Source: Streptacidiphilus carbonis
GTDB taxonomy: Bacteria; Actinomycetota; Actinomycetes; Streptomycetales; Streptomycetaceae
NCBI RefSeq assembly: GCF_000787775.1
Contig: NZ_BBPM01000001.1
Coordinates: forward strand, 100,207-164,206
Direction of reading: 5' to 3'
DNA length: 64,000 nucleotides
The translations under genes were made by a program, and so were the position numbers. Within the stretch, counting starts at the first letter, position 1. Each line of letters opens with the position of its first letter. The notes under the pieces were generated by a model. The model was given only the letters and a program-made list of their open reading frames with translations. It had not been told where the DNA came from and ran no database searches. Below are positions 7,169 to 16,184 of this stretch, piece after piece.

Positions 7169-8200
7169 TCAGGCGGTGGCGCCCGCGCCGCCGAGTGAGC
7201 TCTCGCGCAGCACCAGGCGGTGCGGTGTGGTGATCTCCAGGGGCGTGGCGTCCTGGCCGGACTCGATGCGGGTCCGGATCGTCTCCACCGCCGAGCGCGC
7301 CAGCCCCTGCTTGTCGGGGGCGACCGTGGTCAGCGTCGGAGTGCTGTAGCGGCCGTCCTCGATGTCGTCGAAGCCGACCAGGGCCAGGTCCTCGGGGATG
7401 CGCAGTCCCCGGGACAGGGCGACGCGCATCGCGCCCAGGGCCAGCAGGTCGCTGAAGCAGAAGACCGCGTCCGGGGGGTCCGCCCGGTCCAGCAGTGCGG
7501 TCATGGCCGCCGCGCCGTGGCGGCGCTCGTAGTGCGGGGTGGGCACCATCAGCGACTCGTCCACCGGCAGACCCGCCGCGGCGAACGCCTCGCGGTAGCC
7601 GCGGGTGCGCAGCACCGCGGTGCCGTCCGAGGGGTCCTGCTCCACGCCGATCGCCGCGATGCGCCGCCGGCCCAGGCCGATCAGGTGGGCGGTGGCCTCG
7701 CGGGCGGCGGTCACATTGTCGATGGCCACGTGGTCGGCGGCCGAGTCGAAGATCTTCTCGCCGAGGAGCAGGATCGGCGCGGGGCTGCGCCGCGACTCCA
7801 GGTCGGCGGCGGTCAGCGCGAGCGGGCTGACGATCACCCCGTCGAAGCCGACCGCCTGCGGGGCCTCCATGATCAGTTCACGCTCGCGCTCCACGTCGCC
7901 GTCGGTCTGGTCGATCAGCACGGCGTACCCGTGGGCCTGGGCCTCCCCGATGATCAGCCGGACCAGTTCCGCGAAGTAGGGCACGTCGAGAGCCGGCACG
8001 ACCAGGGCGATGATCCGCGAGCGGCCCTGCTTGAGGTTGCGGGCCATCAGGTTGGGCCGGTACCCCAGGTCGTCGATCGCGGCCTGGACCCGCACCTTCA
8101 TGGGCTCGGTGACCTTGGCGTAGCCGTTGACGACGTTGGAGACCGTGCGGATGGAGACTCCGGCGCGCTCGGCGACGTCTCGGAGCGTGGGGGCCGTCAT
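7169..8200 (-). CDS. LacI-family transcriptional repressor of the GH2/transport regulon
   Basis: 343 residues. An N-terminal LacI helix-turn-helix (TLRDVAERAGVSIRTVSNVVNG, residues 5-26) with the hinge motif YRPNLMARNLK is followed by a periplasmic-binding-protein fold (ALVVPALDVPYFAELV to the C terminus). AGGAAGG lies upstream of the ATG. It sits between the GH2 operon and the divergent secreted glycosidase, and near-identical palindromes occur in front of all three transcription units, including its own. It most likely represses them and itself until a sugar effector binds. Confidence 0.93.
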   Translation of the reverse strand: MTAPTLRDVAERAGVSIRTVSNVVNGYAKVTEPMKVRVQAAIDDLGYRPNLMARNLKQGRSRIIALVVPALDVPYFAELVRLIIGEAQAHGYAVLIDQTDGDVERERELIMEAPQAVGFDGVIVSPLALTAADLESRRSPAPILLLGEKIFDSAADHVAIDNVTAAREATAHLIGLGRRRIAAIGVEQDPSDGTAVLRTRGYREAFAAAGLPVDESLMVPTPHYERRHGAAAMTALLDRADPPDAVFCFSDLLALGAMRVALSRGLRIPEDLALVGFDDIEDGRYSTPTLTTVAPDKQGLARSAVETIRTRIESGQDATPLEITTPHRLVLRESSLGGAGATA

Positions 8201-8249
8201 GGGCGGGCCTTCCTGGCGGTGGCGGGCGGCAGATGATCAGCAGGCAACC

Positions 8250-8255
8250 AGTCTA
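8250..8255 (-). promoter_or_regulatory. -10 element of the lacI-type gene
   Basis: TAGACT on the minus strand lies 4 bp downstream of operator O3, which would occupy the spacer and -35 region. The match is by motif and position only. Confidence 0.4.
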
Positions 8256-8258
8256 ACT

Positions 8259-8274
8259 ATTGCATCGATGCAAT
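8259..8274. promoter_or_regulatory. LacI-type operator O3, between lacI and the secreted glycosidase
   Basis: ATTGCATCGATGCAAT is a perfect 16-bp palindrome sharing the TTGCATCGATGCAA core of O1. It lies directly upstream of the lacI -10 box and 18 bp before the -35 of the divergent gene, so it can serve autoregulation and the plus-strand promoter. Confidence 0.8.
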
Positions 8275-8291
8275 TTGTCGCGCCGGAGGCA

Positions 8292-8320
8292 TTGCGGCCC
8301 GCGACCCTGCCCCGCATACT
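8292..8320 (+). promoter_or_regulatory. promoter of the secreted BNR-fold glycosidase
   Basis: TTGCGG (8292-8297) and CATACT (8315-8320) are spaced by 17 nt. Predicted initiation near 8327 is immediately before operator O4. Confidence 0.5.
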
Positions 8321-8333
8321 CCTCTTCCGGCGG

Positions 8334-8352
8334 CTTTGCCATCGATGCAAAG
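8334..8352. promoter_or_regulatory. imperfect LacI-type operator O4
   Basis: CTTTGCCATCGATGCAAAG has 9-bp arms that pair perfectly only if one extra C is looped out; the right half ATCGATGCAA is identical to the other sites. It sits at the predicted transcription start of the secreted glycosidase, a repressing position. Confidence 0.55.
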
Positions 8353-8422
8353 CCTGCCGTGACCACGACGTCCCCCGGTCGCACGTCAGGGACGCACCTC
8401 CCGACCAGCGCAAGGAGCCGCA

Positions 8423-10576
8423 ATGCTCGCACCACCGCGCCACCGTCGCCCAGCACTCCGCCTGTGGCTCAGCACGGCCCTCGCGGGGCTGCTGTGCCTG
8501 TTCGCGATACCCACCACCGCGACGGCGAACGTCCCGGGCGCCGCCCTGTACAGCCCCTCGGCCGGCAACGAGGGCATGGCCTACACCCGCATGGTCCGCC
8601 TGCAGCACAGCGGATCGGCCGACGGCACCCTGCTGGCGAGCTTCGAGCACTGGACCACCGACGGCAGCGCAAGCTACTACGACATCCGGCGCAGCACCGA
8701 CGACGGGGCGTCCTGGTCCACGCTCTCCAGCGTGCTCGGCGACACGTACTCGTACCAGCCGTTCCTCTTCGAGTACCCGCAGCAGCTCGGCGCCTACCCG
8801 GCCGGGACCCTGCTGCTGGTCGGAGCCACCCTCCCGGCCAACCGCGCCGGGGTCACCTTCCGCGAGTGGCGCAGCACCGACCACGGCGCCACCTGGTCCT
8901 ACGTCGGAGCACCGCAGACCTCGGCGGGGGCCGACGGCAGCGGGATCTGGGAACCGTTCGTCGGCCTGGACTCCTCCGGGAAGCTGCTCATGTACTTCTC
9001 CGACGAGCGGCAGAACGCCACCTACAGCCAGTTCCTGGGCCACATCGTGTCCACCGACGGCGGCGACACCTGGAGCGCCGCCCCCGACGGCTCGACCCGG
9101 GTCGCGCCCGGCGAGGTCAAGGACGTCGCCAGCACCACCCAGGCCGACCGCCCCGGCATGATCACCATCGCCAAGGTCCCCGCCACCGGCTCGTACGTGG
9201 CCAGTTACGAGGTCTGCGGCCCCCTGAACTGCCAGGTCCACCTGAAGACCTCCACCGACGGCGACACCTGGGGCTCGGGCCCCGCCGACCTCGGCACCGT
9301 GCCCCGGACCGACGACGGCCGCCAGCTGTACAACACCCCCGTCATCGCCTGGAGCCCCGCGGGCGGCGCCGACGGCGAACTCCTGCTCACCGCGATGAAC
9401 GAGTCCCGCCTGGCCGGGGGCGCCCCGGAGAACCACCAGATCGTCTTCACCAACACCTCCGGTGGAAGCGGCAACTGGTCGTGGATGCCGTCCCCGATCG
9501 CCGTCCCCACCGCGGGCGCGGCTCCGAGCTGCGGCGCCGACTACAGCCCTGACCTGCTGCCCTCCAGTGACGGCAGCACGGTGCGCTACAGCGCCGCAGG
9601 TGTCGCCGGCCCCTACGGCTGCCAGGAACTGACCGGCTCCGGCAACGCCGGCGTCCTGCCCTACACCGCCGCCCTGTCCTCCAGCGACCCCGGCTGGACC
9701 CAGTACGGCGGCAGCTGGTCCGCGTCCGGCGGCAGCTACACCGAAACCTCCGGCGGGTCGGGCGGCAACAAGTCGGTGACCGGTTCCACCGGCTGGACCG
9801 ACTACACCCTGGAGGGCGACGTCCAGCTGGGCAGCGTCGGCGCCAACGGCAACGCCGGCTTCCTGCTGCGCACCACCGACCCCAGCTCCGGCACCGACAG
9901 CTCCAACGGCTACTACATCGGCGCGGGCACCTCCAGCCTGACGATCGGGCGCGAGGGGTACGGCTGGACCCAGCTGGCCGCCACAGCGATCCCCGGCGGG
10001 TTGGCCTCGGGCAGCTGGTACCACCTGACGGTCCAGGTCTCCGGCTGCACCGTCTCCGTCCAGGGCCGGCCCGCCGGGTCCTGGAGCAACCCCGCCTACC
10101 TGAGCGTCAACGACTGCACCTTCAGCCACGGCTCGGTGGGCGTAAGGGACTTCAACACTACCGCCGCCTGGCGCGACCTCACCGTCCGCACCTCCGCGGC
10201 CGCTACCGGTCCGGGCACCACCGGCAAGTGCGTCGACGTGGACACCAACGGCAACGCCAACGGCAACAAGGTCCAGCTCTGGGACTGCAACCGGGTCCCC
10301 GGGCAGCAGTGGACCGCCGCGGCGGACGGGACTCTGCGCGCGTTCGGCAAGTGCCTGGACGTCGTCGGCGACGCCACCGCGAACTACAGCAAGGTCGAAC
10401 TGTGGGACTGCAACGGCGTGGGCGGCCAGCAGTGGGTCCCGCGCGCGGACGGCTCCCTGTACAACCCGCAGTCGGGCCGCTGCCTGGACGACCCCTCAGA
10501 CGTCACCGCCAACGGGACCCAGCTGCAGATCTACGACTGCAACCAGCTGTCCACCCAGGTCTGGCACCTCCCCTGA
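8423..10576 (+). CDS. secreted BNR/sialidase-fold glycosidase with laminin-G-like and ricin-B domains
   Basis: 717 residues. A Sec signal (about 1-36) precedes a six-bladed-propeller-type catalytic region with Asp-box motifs STDDGASWS, STDHGATWS and STDGGDTWS (about 40-415). A jelly-roll segment of the laminin-G/DUF1080 kind follows (about 420-590), then a ricin-type lectin (CBM13) with three QxW-like repeats (VQLWDCNRVPGQQW, VELWDCNGVGGQQW, LQIYDCN). AAGGAG stands 6 nt before the ATG. The propeller resembles sialidases and GH93 exo-arabinanases; the latter fits a plant-polysaccharide regulon better, but the substrate is not proven. It shares operators with the divergent lacI/GH2/ABC genes, so it probably releases the sugar they import. 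Confidence 0.82.
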   Translation: MLAPPRHRRPALRLWLSTALAGLLCLFAIPTTATANVPGAALYSPSAGNEGMAYTRMVRLQHSGSADGTLLASFEHWTTDGSASYYDIRRSTDDGASWSTLSSVLGDTYSYQPFLFEYPQQLGAYPAGTLLLVGATLPANRAGVTFREWRSTDHGATWSYVGAPQTSAGADGSGIWEPFVGLDSSGKLLMYFSDERQNATYSQFLGHIVSTDGGDTWSAAPDGSTRVAPGEVKDVASTTQADRPGMITIAKVPATGSYVASYEVCGPLNCQVHLKTSTDGDTWGSGPADLGTVPRTDDGRQLYNTPVIAWSPAGGADGELLLTAMNESRLAGGAPENHQIVFTNTSGGSGNWSWMPSPIAVPTAGAAPSCGADYSPDLLPSSDGSTVRYSAAGVAGPYGCQELTGSGNAGVLPYTAALSSSDPGWTQYGGSWSASGGSYTETSGGSGGNKSVTGSTGWTDYTLEGDVQLGSVGANGNAGFLLRTTDPSSGTDSSNGYYIGAGTSSLTIGREGYGWTQLAATAIPGGLASGSWYHLTVQVSGCTVSVQGRPAGSWSNPAYLSVNDCTFSHGSVGVRDFNTTAAWRDLTVRTSAAATGPGTTGKCVDVDTNGNANGNKVQLWDCNRVPGQQWTAAADGTLRAFGKCLDVVGDATANYSKVELWDCNGVGGQQWVPRADGSLYNPQSGRCLDDPSDVTANGTQLQIYDCNQLSTQVWHLP

Positions 10577-10668
10577 ACCCCGACAGGTCCTCAGCCTGAC
10601 GTCCGACACCCGACCTCGCCGGTCGCCCGACTCGCTGAGATGCCCCGGTTTTCAGGGGCCCATGGCAC

Positions 10669-10720
10669 GGCCGTTCTCCCCGCTTCGAGGCGTCGACCAA
10701 CGATGCGCGGGAGAACGGCC
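10669..10720. terminator. bidirectional terminator between convergent genes
   Basis: GGCCGTTCTCCCCGC (10669-10683) pairs with GCGGGAGAACGGCC (10707-10720), a 14-bp stem with one bulged C and a loop of about 23 nt. It lies between the plus-strand glycosidase and the minus-strand DUF1206 gene. Confidence 0.7.
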
Positions 10721-10763
10721 GCGACGCACGGCCCGGGCGGTCGGGGTAGCGGTGCCGGTGGGT

Positions 10764-11684
10764 TCAGCGGGGGATGCCGCCCAGGGTGCGGCGCCAGCGG
10801 GCCTCGGCGAAGGAGTAGAGGCCGAAGGCGATCAGGCCCAGGGCGATCAGGATCAGGACCAGGGGGCCGAAGGACGTCTGGGCGAAGGAGCGCAGGGTGG
10901 CGTCGAGGCCCTTGGCCTTGGCGGGGTTGTCCGACAGGGCGGCGTCCAGGGCGAGGAGTCCGGCGGCGGCCAGGACCACTCCGCGGGCGATGTGGCCGGC
11001 CTGTCCCAGCCGCAGGACCAGGTCGCGGGTGCGGTACGTCATCCAGCCGGTGCGCAGGCGTGCGGCGAAGCGCTTGCCGACCGCGCGGGCGACCACCACG
11101 ACGCCTACGGCGATCACGACCAGCGACAGGACGATCATGATGACGCGACCGCCGTCGGTCTGCAGCAGGCGGGCGCTGACGTCGTGGGCGGAGTCGTCCG
11201 AGCCGATCGGCGTGCGGCCGTGGGTGAGGAACTGGTAGACGCTCCAGGCGATCACGGCGTAAACCACGGCGCGGACCGCGTCCAGGGCGCGGTGTCCGCC
11301 GCTCTCGGCGGAATGGGCCGCCCGCACGAGGCGCCACAGCGCCAGGCCGATGAATCCGATGAACAGCAGCCACAGCAGCAGCGCCCCGAAGGGCTCGTCG
11401 GCGATCGCCACCAGGACACCCGCCCGGTCCAGGTCGTAGCGCCCGAAGCCGAGAGCGACCAGTACCGCCAGGACGCCGATCACGATGTAGACGACGCCCC
11501 GGGCGACGAAGCCCGCCCGGGCCAGGCCGTCGACCGTGCCCGAACCCGCGGTGCGCCGTGCGCCCCAACTGCCGCGCGCCCCGGCACGCCGGAAGCCCCC
11601 TCGGTTCACCCGGGTACGGCCGTAGCGCGGGTTCCGCCTGTGCGGTGTGCTGCCGTGGTGTCTGCCGGACAGTGTCCAGTCCAT
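10764..11684 (-). CDS. DUF1206 family membrane protein
   Basis: 306 residues with three tandem DUF1206 units, each a pair of membrane helices opening with a similar pattern (LARAGFVARGVVYIVIG, ALDAVRAVVYAVIAW, LGQAGHIARGVVLAAAG). A basic cytosolic N terminus of about 50 residues comes first. GTAGGAGG lies 5 nt before the ATG, fixing the start. DUF1206 proteins are common in actinobacteria and have no assigned function. The gene stands alone between two terminators. Confidence 0.85.
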   Translation of the reverse strand: MDWTLSGRHHGSTPHRRNPRYGRTRVNRGGFRRAGARGSWGARRTAGSGTVDGLARAGFVARGVVYIVIGVLAVLVALGFGRYDLDRAGVLVAIADEPFGALLLWLLFIGFIGLALWRLVRAAHSAESGGHRALDAVRAVVYAVIAWSVYQFLTHGRTPIGSDDSAHDVSARLLQTDGGRVIMIVLSLVVIAVGVVVVARAVGKRFAARLRTGWMTYRTRDLVLRLGQAGHIARGVVLAAAGLLALDAALSDNPAKAKGLDATLRSFAQTSFGPLVLILIALGLIAFGLYSFAEARWRRTLGGIPR

Positions 11685-11756
11685 GTCTGCCTCCTACACC
11701 TCGGCTGCCCCTGTCGCTTCGCCAGAAACGCCTGCCGGCAACGTCATTGACGCAAG

Positions 11757-11800
11757 GCCGGGAGCGTCCTCCCGGTTCTGCGGAGGAAGACGCTCCCGGC
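11757..11800 (-). terminator. terminator of the GH92 gene
   Basis: GCCGGGAGCGTC and GACGCTCCCGGC form a 12-bp stem, extended inside by CCTCC and GGAGG. It follows the GH92 stop by about 37 nt on the minus strand and precedes the DUF1206 gene. Confidence 0.75.
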
Positions 11801-11836
11801 ACTGTGGGGGTGGTGAAGGGTGGGGCGGCGGTGGGG

Positions 11837-14800
11837 CTATCCGCCGAAGGCGAGCGCGAACAGGTGCACCGTTCCCGAGGCGCCGGTCACCGGCAGGGTC
11901 ACGGACGCCACCGCCTTCGTGCTGTCCAGCGGCACCTTCACCGAGAAGACGTAGGCCTGCACGGTGTCCTTCGAGCCGTCCGCGGTGTTGCGGTAGGCGG
12001 TGGTCACCGCGGTGGTGTCGCCTGCCACCGGCTTCTTGGAGGCGCCGTTGAGGGTCCAGTCCGAGAACGTCACCGTCGCCGTCGCGGTGGTGCCGTCGGT
12101 GTAGGTGACGGTCAGTCGGCCGGGGACGCCGGTCCCGTCGAGGGGTGCGTCGGTCGCGGCGCCGAGGAGGCCGAGGTAGGCGCCGGTGGTGCCGGCGGGT
12201 TGCGGGATGGTCTGGCCCGCGACTTCCAGGTTGTCCGGGCGGCCGGCGGCGACGGTCGGCCAGGTGTAGGACATGCCGTCCGCACTGACCTTGGTGTCGC
12301 TGCTCACCCCGACCGTGGCCAGGGCGCTCTGCGAGTAGGCCCATCCCTCGTCGTCGAAGCCGCCGGAGAAGTGGGTGCCGTCGGGGTAGACGCCCTCGTT
12401 GGACTCGTAGGGCCACAGCTCGCCCGGTCGGGCCACCGACACCCGCAGCGTGGCTGCGGCGAGTGCGGCACCGCTGCCGTGGTCGGTGATCGCGAACGTC
12501 ACCGGGTACGCGCCTTCGGCGCTGCCGGCCGTCACCGGTATCGCCGCTTCGGCGCTGCCCGACGCGGGCACGGTCAACGAACCCGAGTCGGTGCCGAGAG
12601 TCACGCCCGAGGGGGCGGTGGCGGCCCAGTCGGCGGTGACCGGTCGGGTGCTCAGATTGGTCAGCCGCAGAGTGCCGTCGGCCGAGCCGCCCGGCGCCAC
12701 GATCAGCCCGTCACTGCTCGGTCCCGTGGCCGCGAGCGTCCGGCCGCCGCCGGTGGTGTCGGACGGCGGGACCGCGGCGGCCGACGCGGCCCAGGCGGTG
12801 TTCGGCACGGTGTTGAGGCTGTAGTCGAGCGTGCCGGCCCTCTCGAACTGACCGAACGTCAGCCATGAGCTGTTCCACTCCTTGCCCTTCACGTCCAGGG
12901 CCTGGACGTAGGGGGCGCCCGGTGCCGCCTGCGGCGCGCTGATCGCGGCCTGCTTGCCGTTGCCGAACGTCACGTTCGCGACCGGGAAGGCCGGGCTGCC
13001 CAGCACCAGCGTGTCGGTGCCCGGCGTCTCCGGGTACATCCCGAGCGAGGACCAGACGTACCAGGAGCTCATCGCACCCAGGTCGTCGTTGCCGAACGAG
13101 CCGACCGGCGCGTTGAAGTAGAGCTTCTGCTGGGCCTGGCGCACGGCGGCCTGGGCCTTCCAGGGCTGCCCGAGGTAGTCGTACTCCCAGGGGATCTCCA
13201 GGCTCGGCTCGTTGCTGAGGTCGGCGTTGGTCCCACCGGGGTCGGTGATGTCGCTCAGCAGGCTGTCCAGGTACGACGAGTACGCCGCCGCCCCGCCACG
13301 GGCGGTGATCAGCTGCTGGAGGTCGAACGGCACCATGGGCGTGTACTGCGCGGAGGTGCCCTCGACGAAGCCGTTGGACGTGCCGGGGGTGAAGCTCCCG
13401 GCGAACTGGCCGTCCAGGTCCTTGCCCTGGATGTAGCCGGTCTGCGGGTTGAAGACGTTCATCCAGTCCTGGGCGCGGGTGGCGAACTTCTGGTAGTCCG
13501 CCGTGTTGCCCAGCGCCTTCGCGAAGGAGGCCAGGGCGTAGTCCGCACTGTCGTACTCGAGCTGGGTGGAGACCGGGCCGTAGAAGTTGCAGCAGCCGTA
13601 GTCCGTCTCGTCCAGCGGCAGATACCCCTTGGCATCGCGGACCGACTCGCCGGGACGGTCCTGGTTGGGCGCGGTGGCCTCGTGCACCATGGCGTCCAGG
13701 GCGTGCGCGGCGTCGAAGTTGCGTACCCCGAACGCGTAGGCGTCGGCGATGATCGAGGCGCCCGGGTCGCCGACCATCACATAGCTCTCGCCGTTGTTCG
13801 AGGCCCACTTGGGCAGCAGACCGGTCTGGTCGTAGCCGTTGAGCATCGAGGTGACGATGTCGCCGGTCACCTTCGGCTCGATCATGGCGATCAGCTGGGT
13901 CTGCGAGCGGTAGGTGTCCCAGCCAGAGTAGTTGGCGTACTGCGCCTTCTGGCCCTTGCTGAGCTTGTGGACCTGGTCGTCCATGCCCATGTACTGGCCG
14001 TTGTCGTCGGAGAGCACATTGGGGTGCAGCAGCGAGTGGTAGAGGGCGGTGTAGAACTGCACCTGCTGGTCGTTGCTGCCGCCGCCGACCTGCACCCGGT
14101 TCAGGACGGTATTCCAGGCGTCGTGGTTGGCCTGCCGCACGGCGTCGAAGTCCCAGCCCTTGACCTCGGTGGAGCGGTTGGCGGCGGCGTTGTCGTCGCT
14201 GGTGTAGGAGATGCCGACGGCCGCGGTCACCGTGGTCGACGCGGAGGTGTCGAAGGTGAGGTACATGCCGTTGGCGCCGGTGACGGGGGCCGAGGAGGCC
14301 GTCCTGGCGCCGCCGGTCGGGTGGATCTTCGGCGAGGGGGTGGCCGGGAGGGTGAAGTGCTGCTGCTTGCGTGGAGTGCTCTGCGGCGCGGCCGGCGGCT
14401 GCTGCGCTCGGCCGAGGCTGAGCGACTTCGCGTCCGGGTTGATGGTGCTGCCGACCCAGGTGCCGCTCTGGGTGAACGGCTGGTTGAACTTGATGTCGAA
14501 GTGCAGCGTGTAGCGGTTGTCGGCGCCGCAGAAGTGGCCGCTGTCGACGGCGCCGCTCACCTCGGTGTCGCTGACCACCTTCGCCCGGGTGCCGTCCACC
14601 TGCGTGGCGCCGCCGCTGAGCTTGAGCAGCAGATCGGCCTGCGCGCCGGCGGGGAAGGTGAACCTGCCCAGGCCGGCCCTGGTGGTGTCGGTCAGCTCGG
14701 TCCTGACGCCCGAGGCGTCGGTCAGGCCGTAGTAGCCGATCCCGGTCTGCTCGTCGGCATGGCTGAACGTGGATGTGGTGTTGGAGAGATTGCCCGTCAG

Positions 14801-15184
14801 CGCCCCGGTGAGCGGCAGGATCGGGATGTCGCCCGCGACGGGGCAGCCGGGACCCGAGACATGGGTGAGGCTGTAGCCGGAGATCTTGGTGTTCTTGTAC
14901 TCGTAGCCGCCGCCGTCGGTGCGGGAGGGCGTGGTGTCCGGGCCCCACTGGATCATGCCGTTGGGCATGTCCGGACCGGGGAAGGTGTCCACCGCGCCCG
15001 AGGTGCCGATCAGGGGGTTGACCAGGGCTGCGGGGTCCGTGACGAGTTGCGGGCCGGACGCGGCCACCGCACTGCCGAGGGTCTGGAACGGCACGACCGC
15101 GATGGCCACCAGGGCCACCACGGTCAGGCGTTGACGGAGTCTGCTGCTGATACGGGACCCGTCCGGGCACCGCCGTGTGGCCAT
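11837..15184 (-). CDS. secreted GH92 alpha-mannosidase with NEW3-like and C-terminal accessory domains
   Basis: 1115 residues. The start at 15184 has GGAGG 6 nt upstream and leads straight into a signal peptide (LTVVALVAIAVVPFQTLGSAVAA). The GH92 signature is clear: VNPLIGTSGAVDTFPGPDMP near the mature N terminus, WDTYRSQTQL, EGTSAQYTPMVPFD at about 608 and GNDDLGAMSSWYVWSSLGMYP at about 700. GH92 enzymes are Ca2+-dependent exo-alpha-mannosidases active on fungal or host mannans and N-glycans. After the catalytic part come a NEW3-like immunoglobulin domain (about 850-920) and a C-terminal jelly-roll-like domain (about 930-1115). It is monocistronic and preceded by a LacI-type palindrome. Confidence 0.93.
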   Translation of the reverse strand: MATRRCPDGSRISSRLRQRLTVVALVAIAVVPFQTLGSAVAASGPQLVTDPAALVNPLIGTSGAVDTFPGPDMPNGMIQWGPDTTPSRTDGGGYEYKNTKISGYSLTHVSGPGCPVAGDIPILPLTGALTGNLSNTTSTFSHADEQTGIGYYGLTDASGVRTELTDTTRAGLGRFTFPAGAQADLLLKLSGGATQVDGTRAKVVSDTEVSGAVDSGHFCGADNRYTLHFDIKFNQPFTQSGTWVGSTINPDAKSLSLGRAQQPPAAPQSTPRKQQHFTLPATPSPKIHPTGGARTASSAPVTGANGMYLTFDTSASTTVTAAVGISYTSDDNAAANRSTEVKGWDFDAVRQANHDAWNTVLNRVQVGGGSNDQQVQFYTALYHSLLHPNVLSDDNGQYMGMDDQVHKLSKGQKAQYANYSGWDTYRSQTQLIAMIEPKVTGDIVTSMLNGYDQTGLLPKWASNNGESYVMVGDPGASIIADAYAFGVRNFDAAHALDAMVHEATAPNQDRPGESVRDAKGYLPLDETDYGCCNFYGPVSTQLEYDSADYALASFAKALGNTADYQKFATRAQDWMNVFNPQTGYIQGKDLDGQFAGSFTPGTSNGFVEGTSAQYTPMVPFDLQQLITARGGAAAYSSYLDSLLSDITDPGGTNADLSNEPSLEIPWEYDYLGQPWKAQAAVRQAQQKLYFNAPVGSFGNDDLGAMSSWYVWSSLGMYPETPGTDTLVLGSPAFPVANVTFGNGKQAAISAPQAAPGAPYVQALDVKGKEWNSSWLTFGQFERAGTLDYSLNTVPNTAWAASAAAVPPSDTTGGGRTLAATGPSSDGLIVAPGGSADGTLRLTNLSTRPVTADWAATAPSGVTLGTDSGSLTVPASGSAEAAIPVTAGSAEGAYPVTFAITDHGSGAALAAATLRVSVARPGELWPYESNEGVYPDGTHFSGGFDDEGWAYSQSALATVGVSSDTKVSADGMSYTWPTVAAGRPDNLEVAGQTIPQPAGTTGAYLGLLGAATDAPLDGTGVPGRLTVTYTDGTTATATVTFSDWTLNGASKKPVAGDTTAVTTAYRNTADGSKDTVQAYVFSVKVPLDSTKAVASVTLPVTGASGTVHLFALAFGG

Positions 15185-15231
15185 CGGTCGCCTCCGCGTT
15201 CTGTGCCTTGCGCTTGGGTGTGCCAGGGGCC

Positions 15232-15245
15232 TGACAACGTTGCCA
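15232..15245. promoter_or_regulatory. LacI-family-like operator upstream of the GH92 gene
   Basis: TGACAACGTTGCCA is a near-perfect 14-bp palindrome with central CG and one mismatched pair, 48 bp before the start codon. It differs from the TTGCATCGATGCAA sites, so it should belong to another LacI-type regulator not encoded nearby. Confidence 0.5.
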
Positions 15246-15815
15246 ACCAGCACGAGGCATGAGTAGAACGCTGATGCTGAGGACATGTCAATGGGGCCCG
15301 TGCGTCACCTGCCACCCTCGGCGGCTCCTGGTGCTGGAGGTGACGATCAATCATCCGGCCTGAACGAGCGGAATGGTGGAACTCGCACACGTTTCGCCGG
15401 GTCGTTCGACAGTTCCGTTCAAGAGTTTTGTCTGAGGAATCAGATGCGGCTCTTGAGGCGTTTTCGGAGTCGGGATCAGCGGTATTCTCCAGCACCGTCG
15501 ACCGGCATTCGGCCGTGGGGCACAGTCATGGTCGGGAGGCCGCTCAAACCGCCGACCGCACTGGCTGTGCCCCTCGCGGTCGGCCGCCCAGCGACGGTGG
15601 CCACCCGTCCGGAATCCGCCGGAATTCCGGAGCCTTTGCAGTCGTCCGTTCGATGGCTGCAGCAGAAGTTCTAGCACATACCTTCGGCGTGGCACCCCCA
15701 CTTCGGGATATCGGATGCGGAGAGAAGCGAGTAGCGGCGACGGCGGTCCGGCCGCCGCCGGGTGCGCGCCGCGCCGACCGCTGCCCGGAGTGGCGGGGCG
15801 GGTCGGCGGGCGCCG
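15246..15815. other. long intergenic region, no gene called
   Basis: This stretch between the GH92 gene and the cupin gene has lower GC than its surroundings and no frame with convincing codon bias. A 12-bp palindrome CCGGAATTCCGG occurs at 15619-15630. It may carry the GH92 control region and decayed coding sequence; nothing else is recognised. Confidence 0.4.
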
Positions 15816-16163
15816 TCACCGGGCGCGGTAGCGGATCTCCAGCATCACGCACCCGGTGCCGGTGCGGTACGGGCCGTGCGGCATGCCCGGCGGTCGGCAG
15901 GCGTAGTGGCCGGCGGTGAAGGTGGTGCCGAGGGTGAGGTCCTCCAGTTCGCCCTCCAGGAGCAGGACTTCCTCGACGTACTCGTGGCGGATCACGCCCG
16001 CAGGGGAGGTGTCCAGGCCGGCGGCCCAGCGTGCCAGGCGGGTGAGTTCGGTGCCGTCACCGGTCGGCGCCGAGCTGAGCACGCGCTCCGAGATGCCGGG
16101 TGCTCCTGCCACGTCCGTCCAGGGCAGGCCGTCGACGGCCAGGAACTCCTGGGCACGCTTCAT
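15816..16163 (-). CDS. cupin-domain protein
   Basis: 115 residues forming one conserved beta-barrel cupin. The cupin core is seen as HEYVEEVLLLEGELED followed by TAGHYACRPPGMPHGPY, which carry the usual metal-binding His/Glu pattern (HxxxxE, PxxxxH). ATG at 16163 is favoured over GTG at 16169 because GGAAGGA is 9 nt from the ATG but too close to the GTG. ChrR-like or dioxygenase-like cupins of this size bind a metal and a small ligand. The next gene upstream on the strand is a methyltransferase. No specific substrate is indicated. Confidence 0.75.
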   Translation of the reverse strand: MKRAQEFLAVDGLPWTDVAGAPGISERVLSSAPTGDGTELTRLARWAAGLDTSPAGVIRHEYVEEVLLLEGELEDLTLGTTFTAGHYACRPPGMPHGPYRTGTGCVMLEIRYRAR

Positions 16164-16184
16164 GTCCACCGGTCCTTCCTCTGA

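Noticed and set aside
8423-10576. true sialidase
   Set aside because: Asp boxes are present, but the arginine triad of sialidases could not be confirmed and the regulon context favours a plant glycan; left as a BNR-fold glycosidase.
12711-15260. 849-codon frame inside the GH92 gene
   Set aside because: Shadow in another frame of the same strand; composition is dominated by Arg/Gly/Pro and no motif is present.
15246-15815. small genes in the low-GC gap
   Set aside because: Several open frames exist on both strands, but none combines codon bias, a ribosome site and a recognisable sequence.
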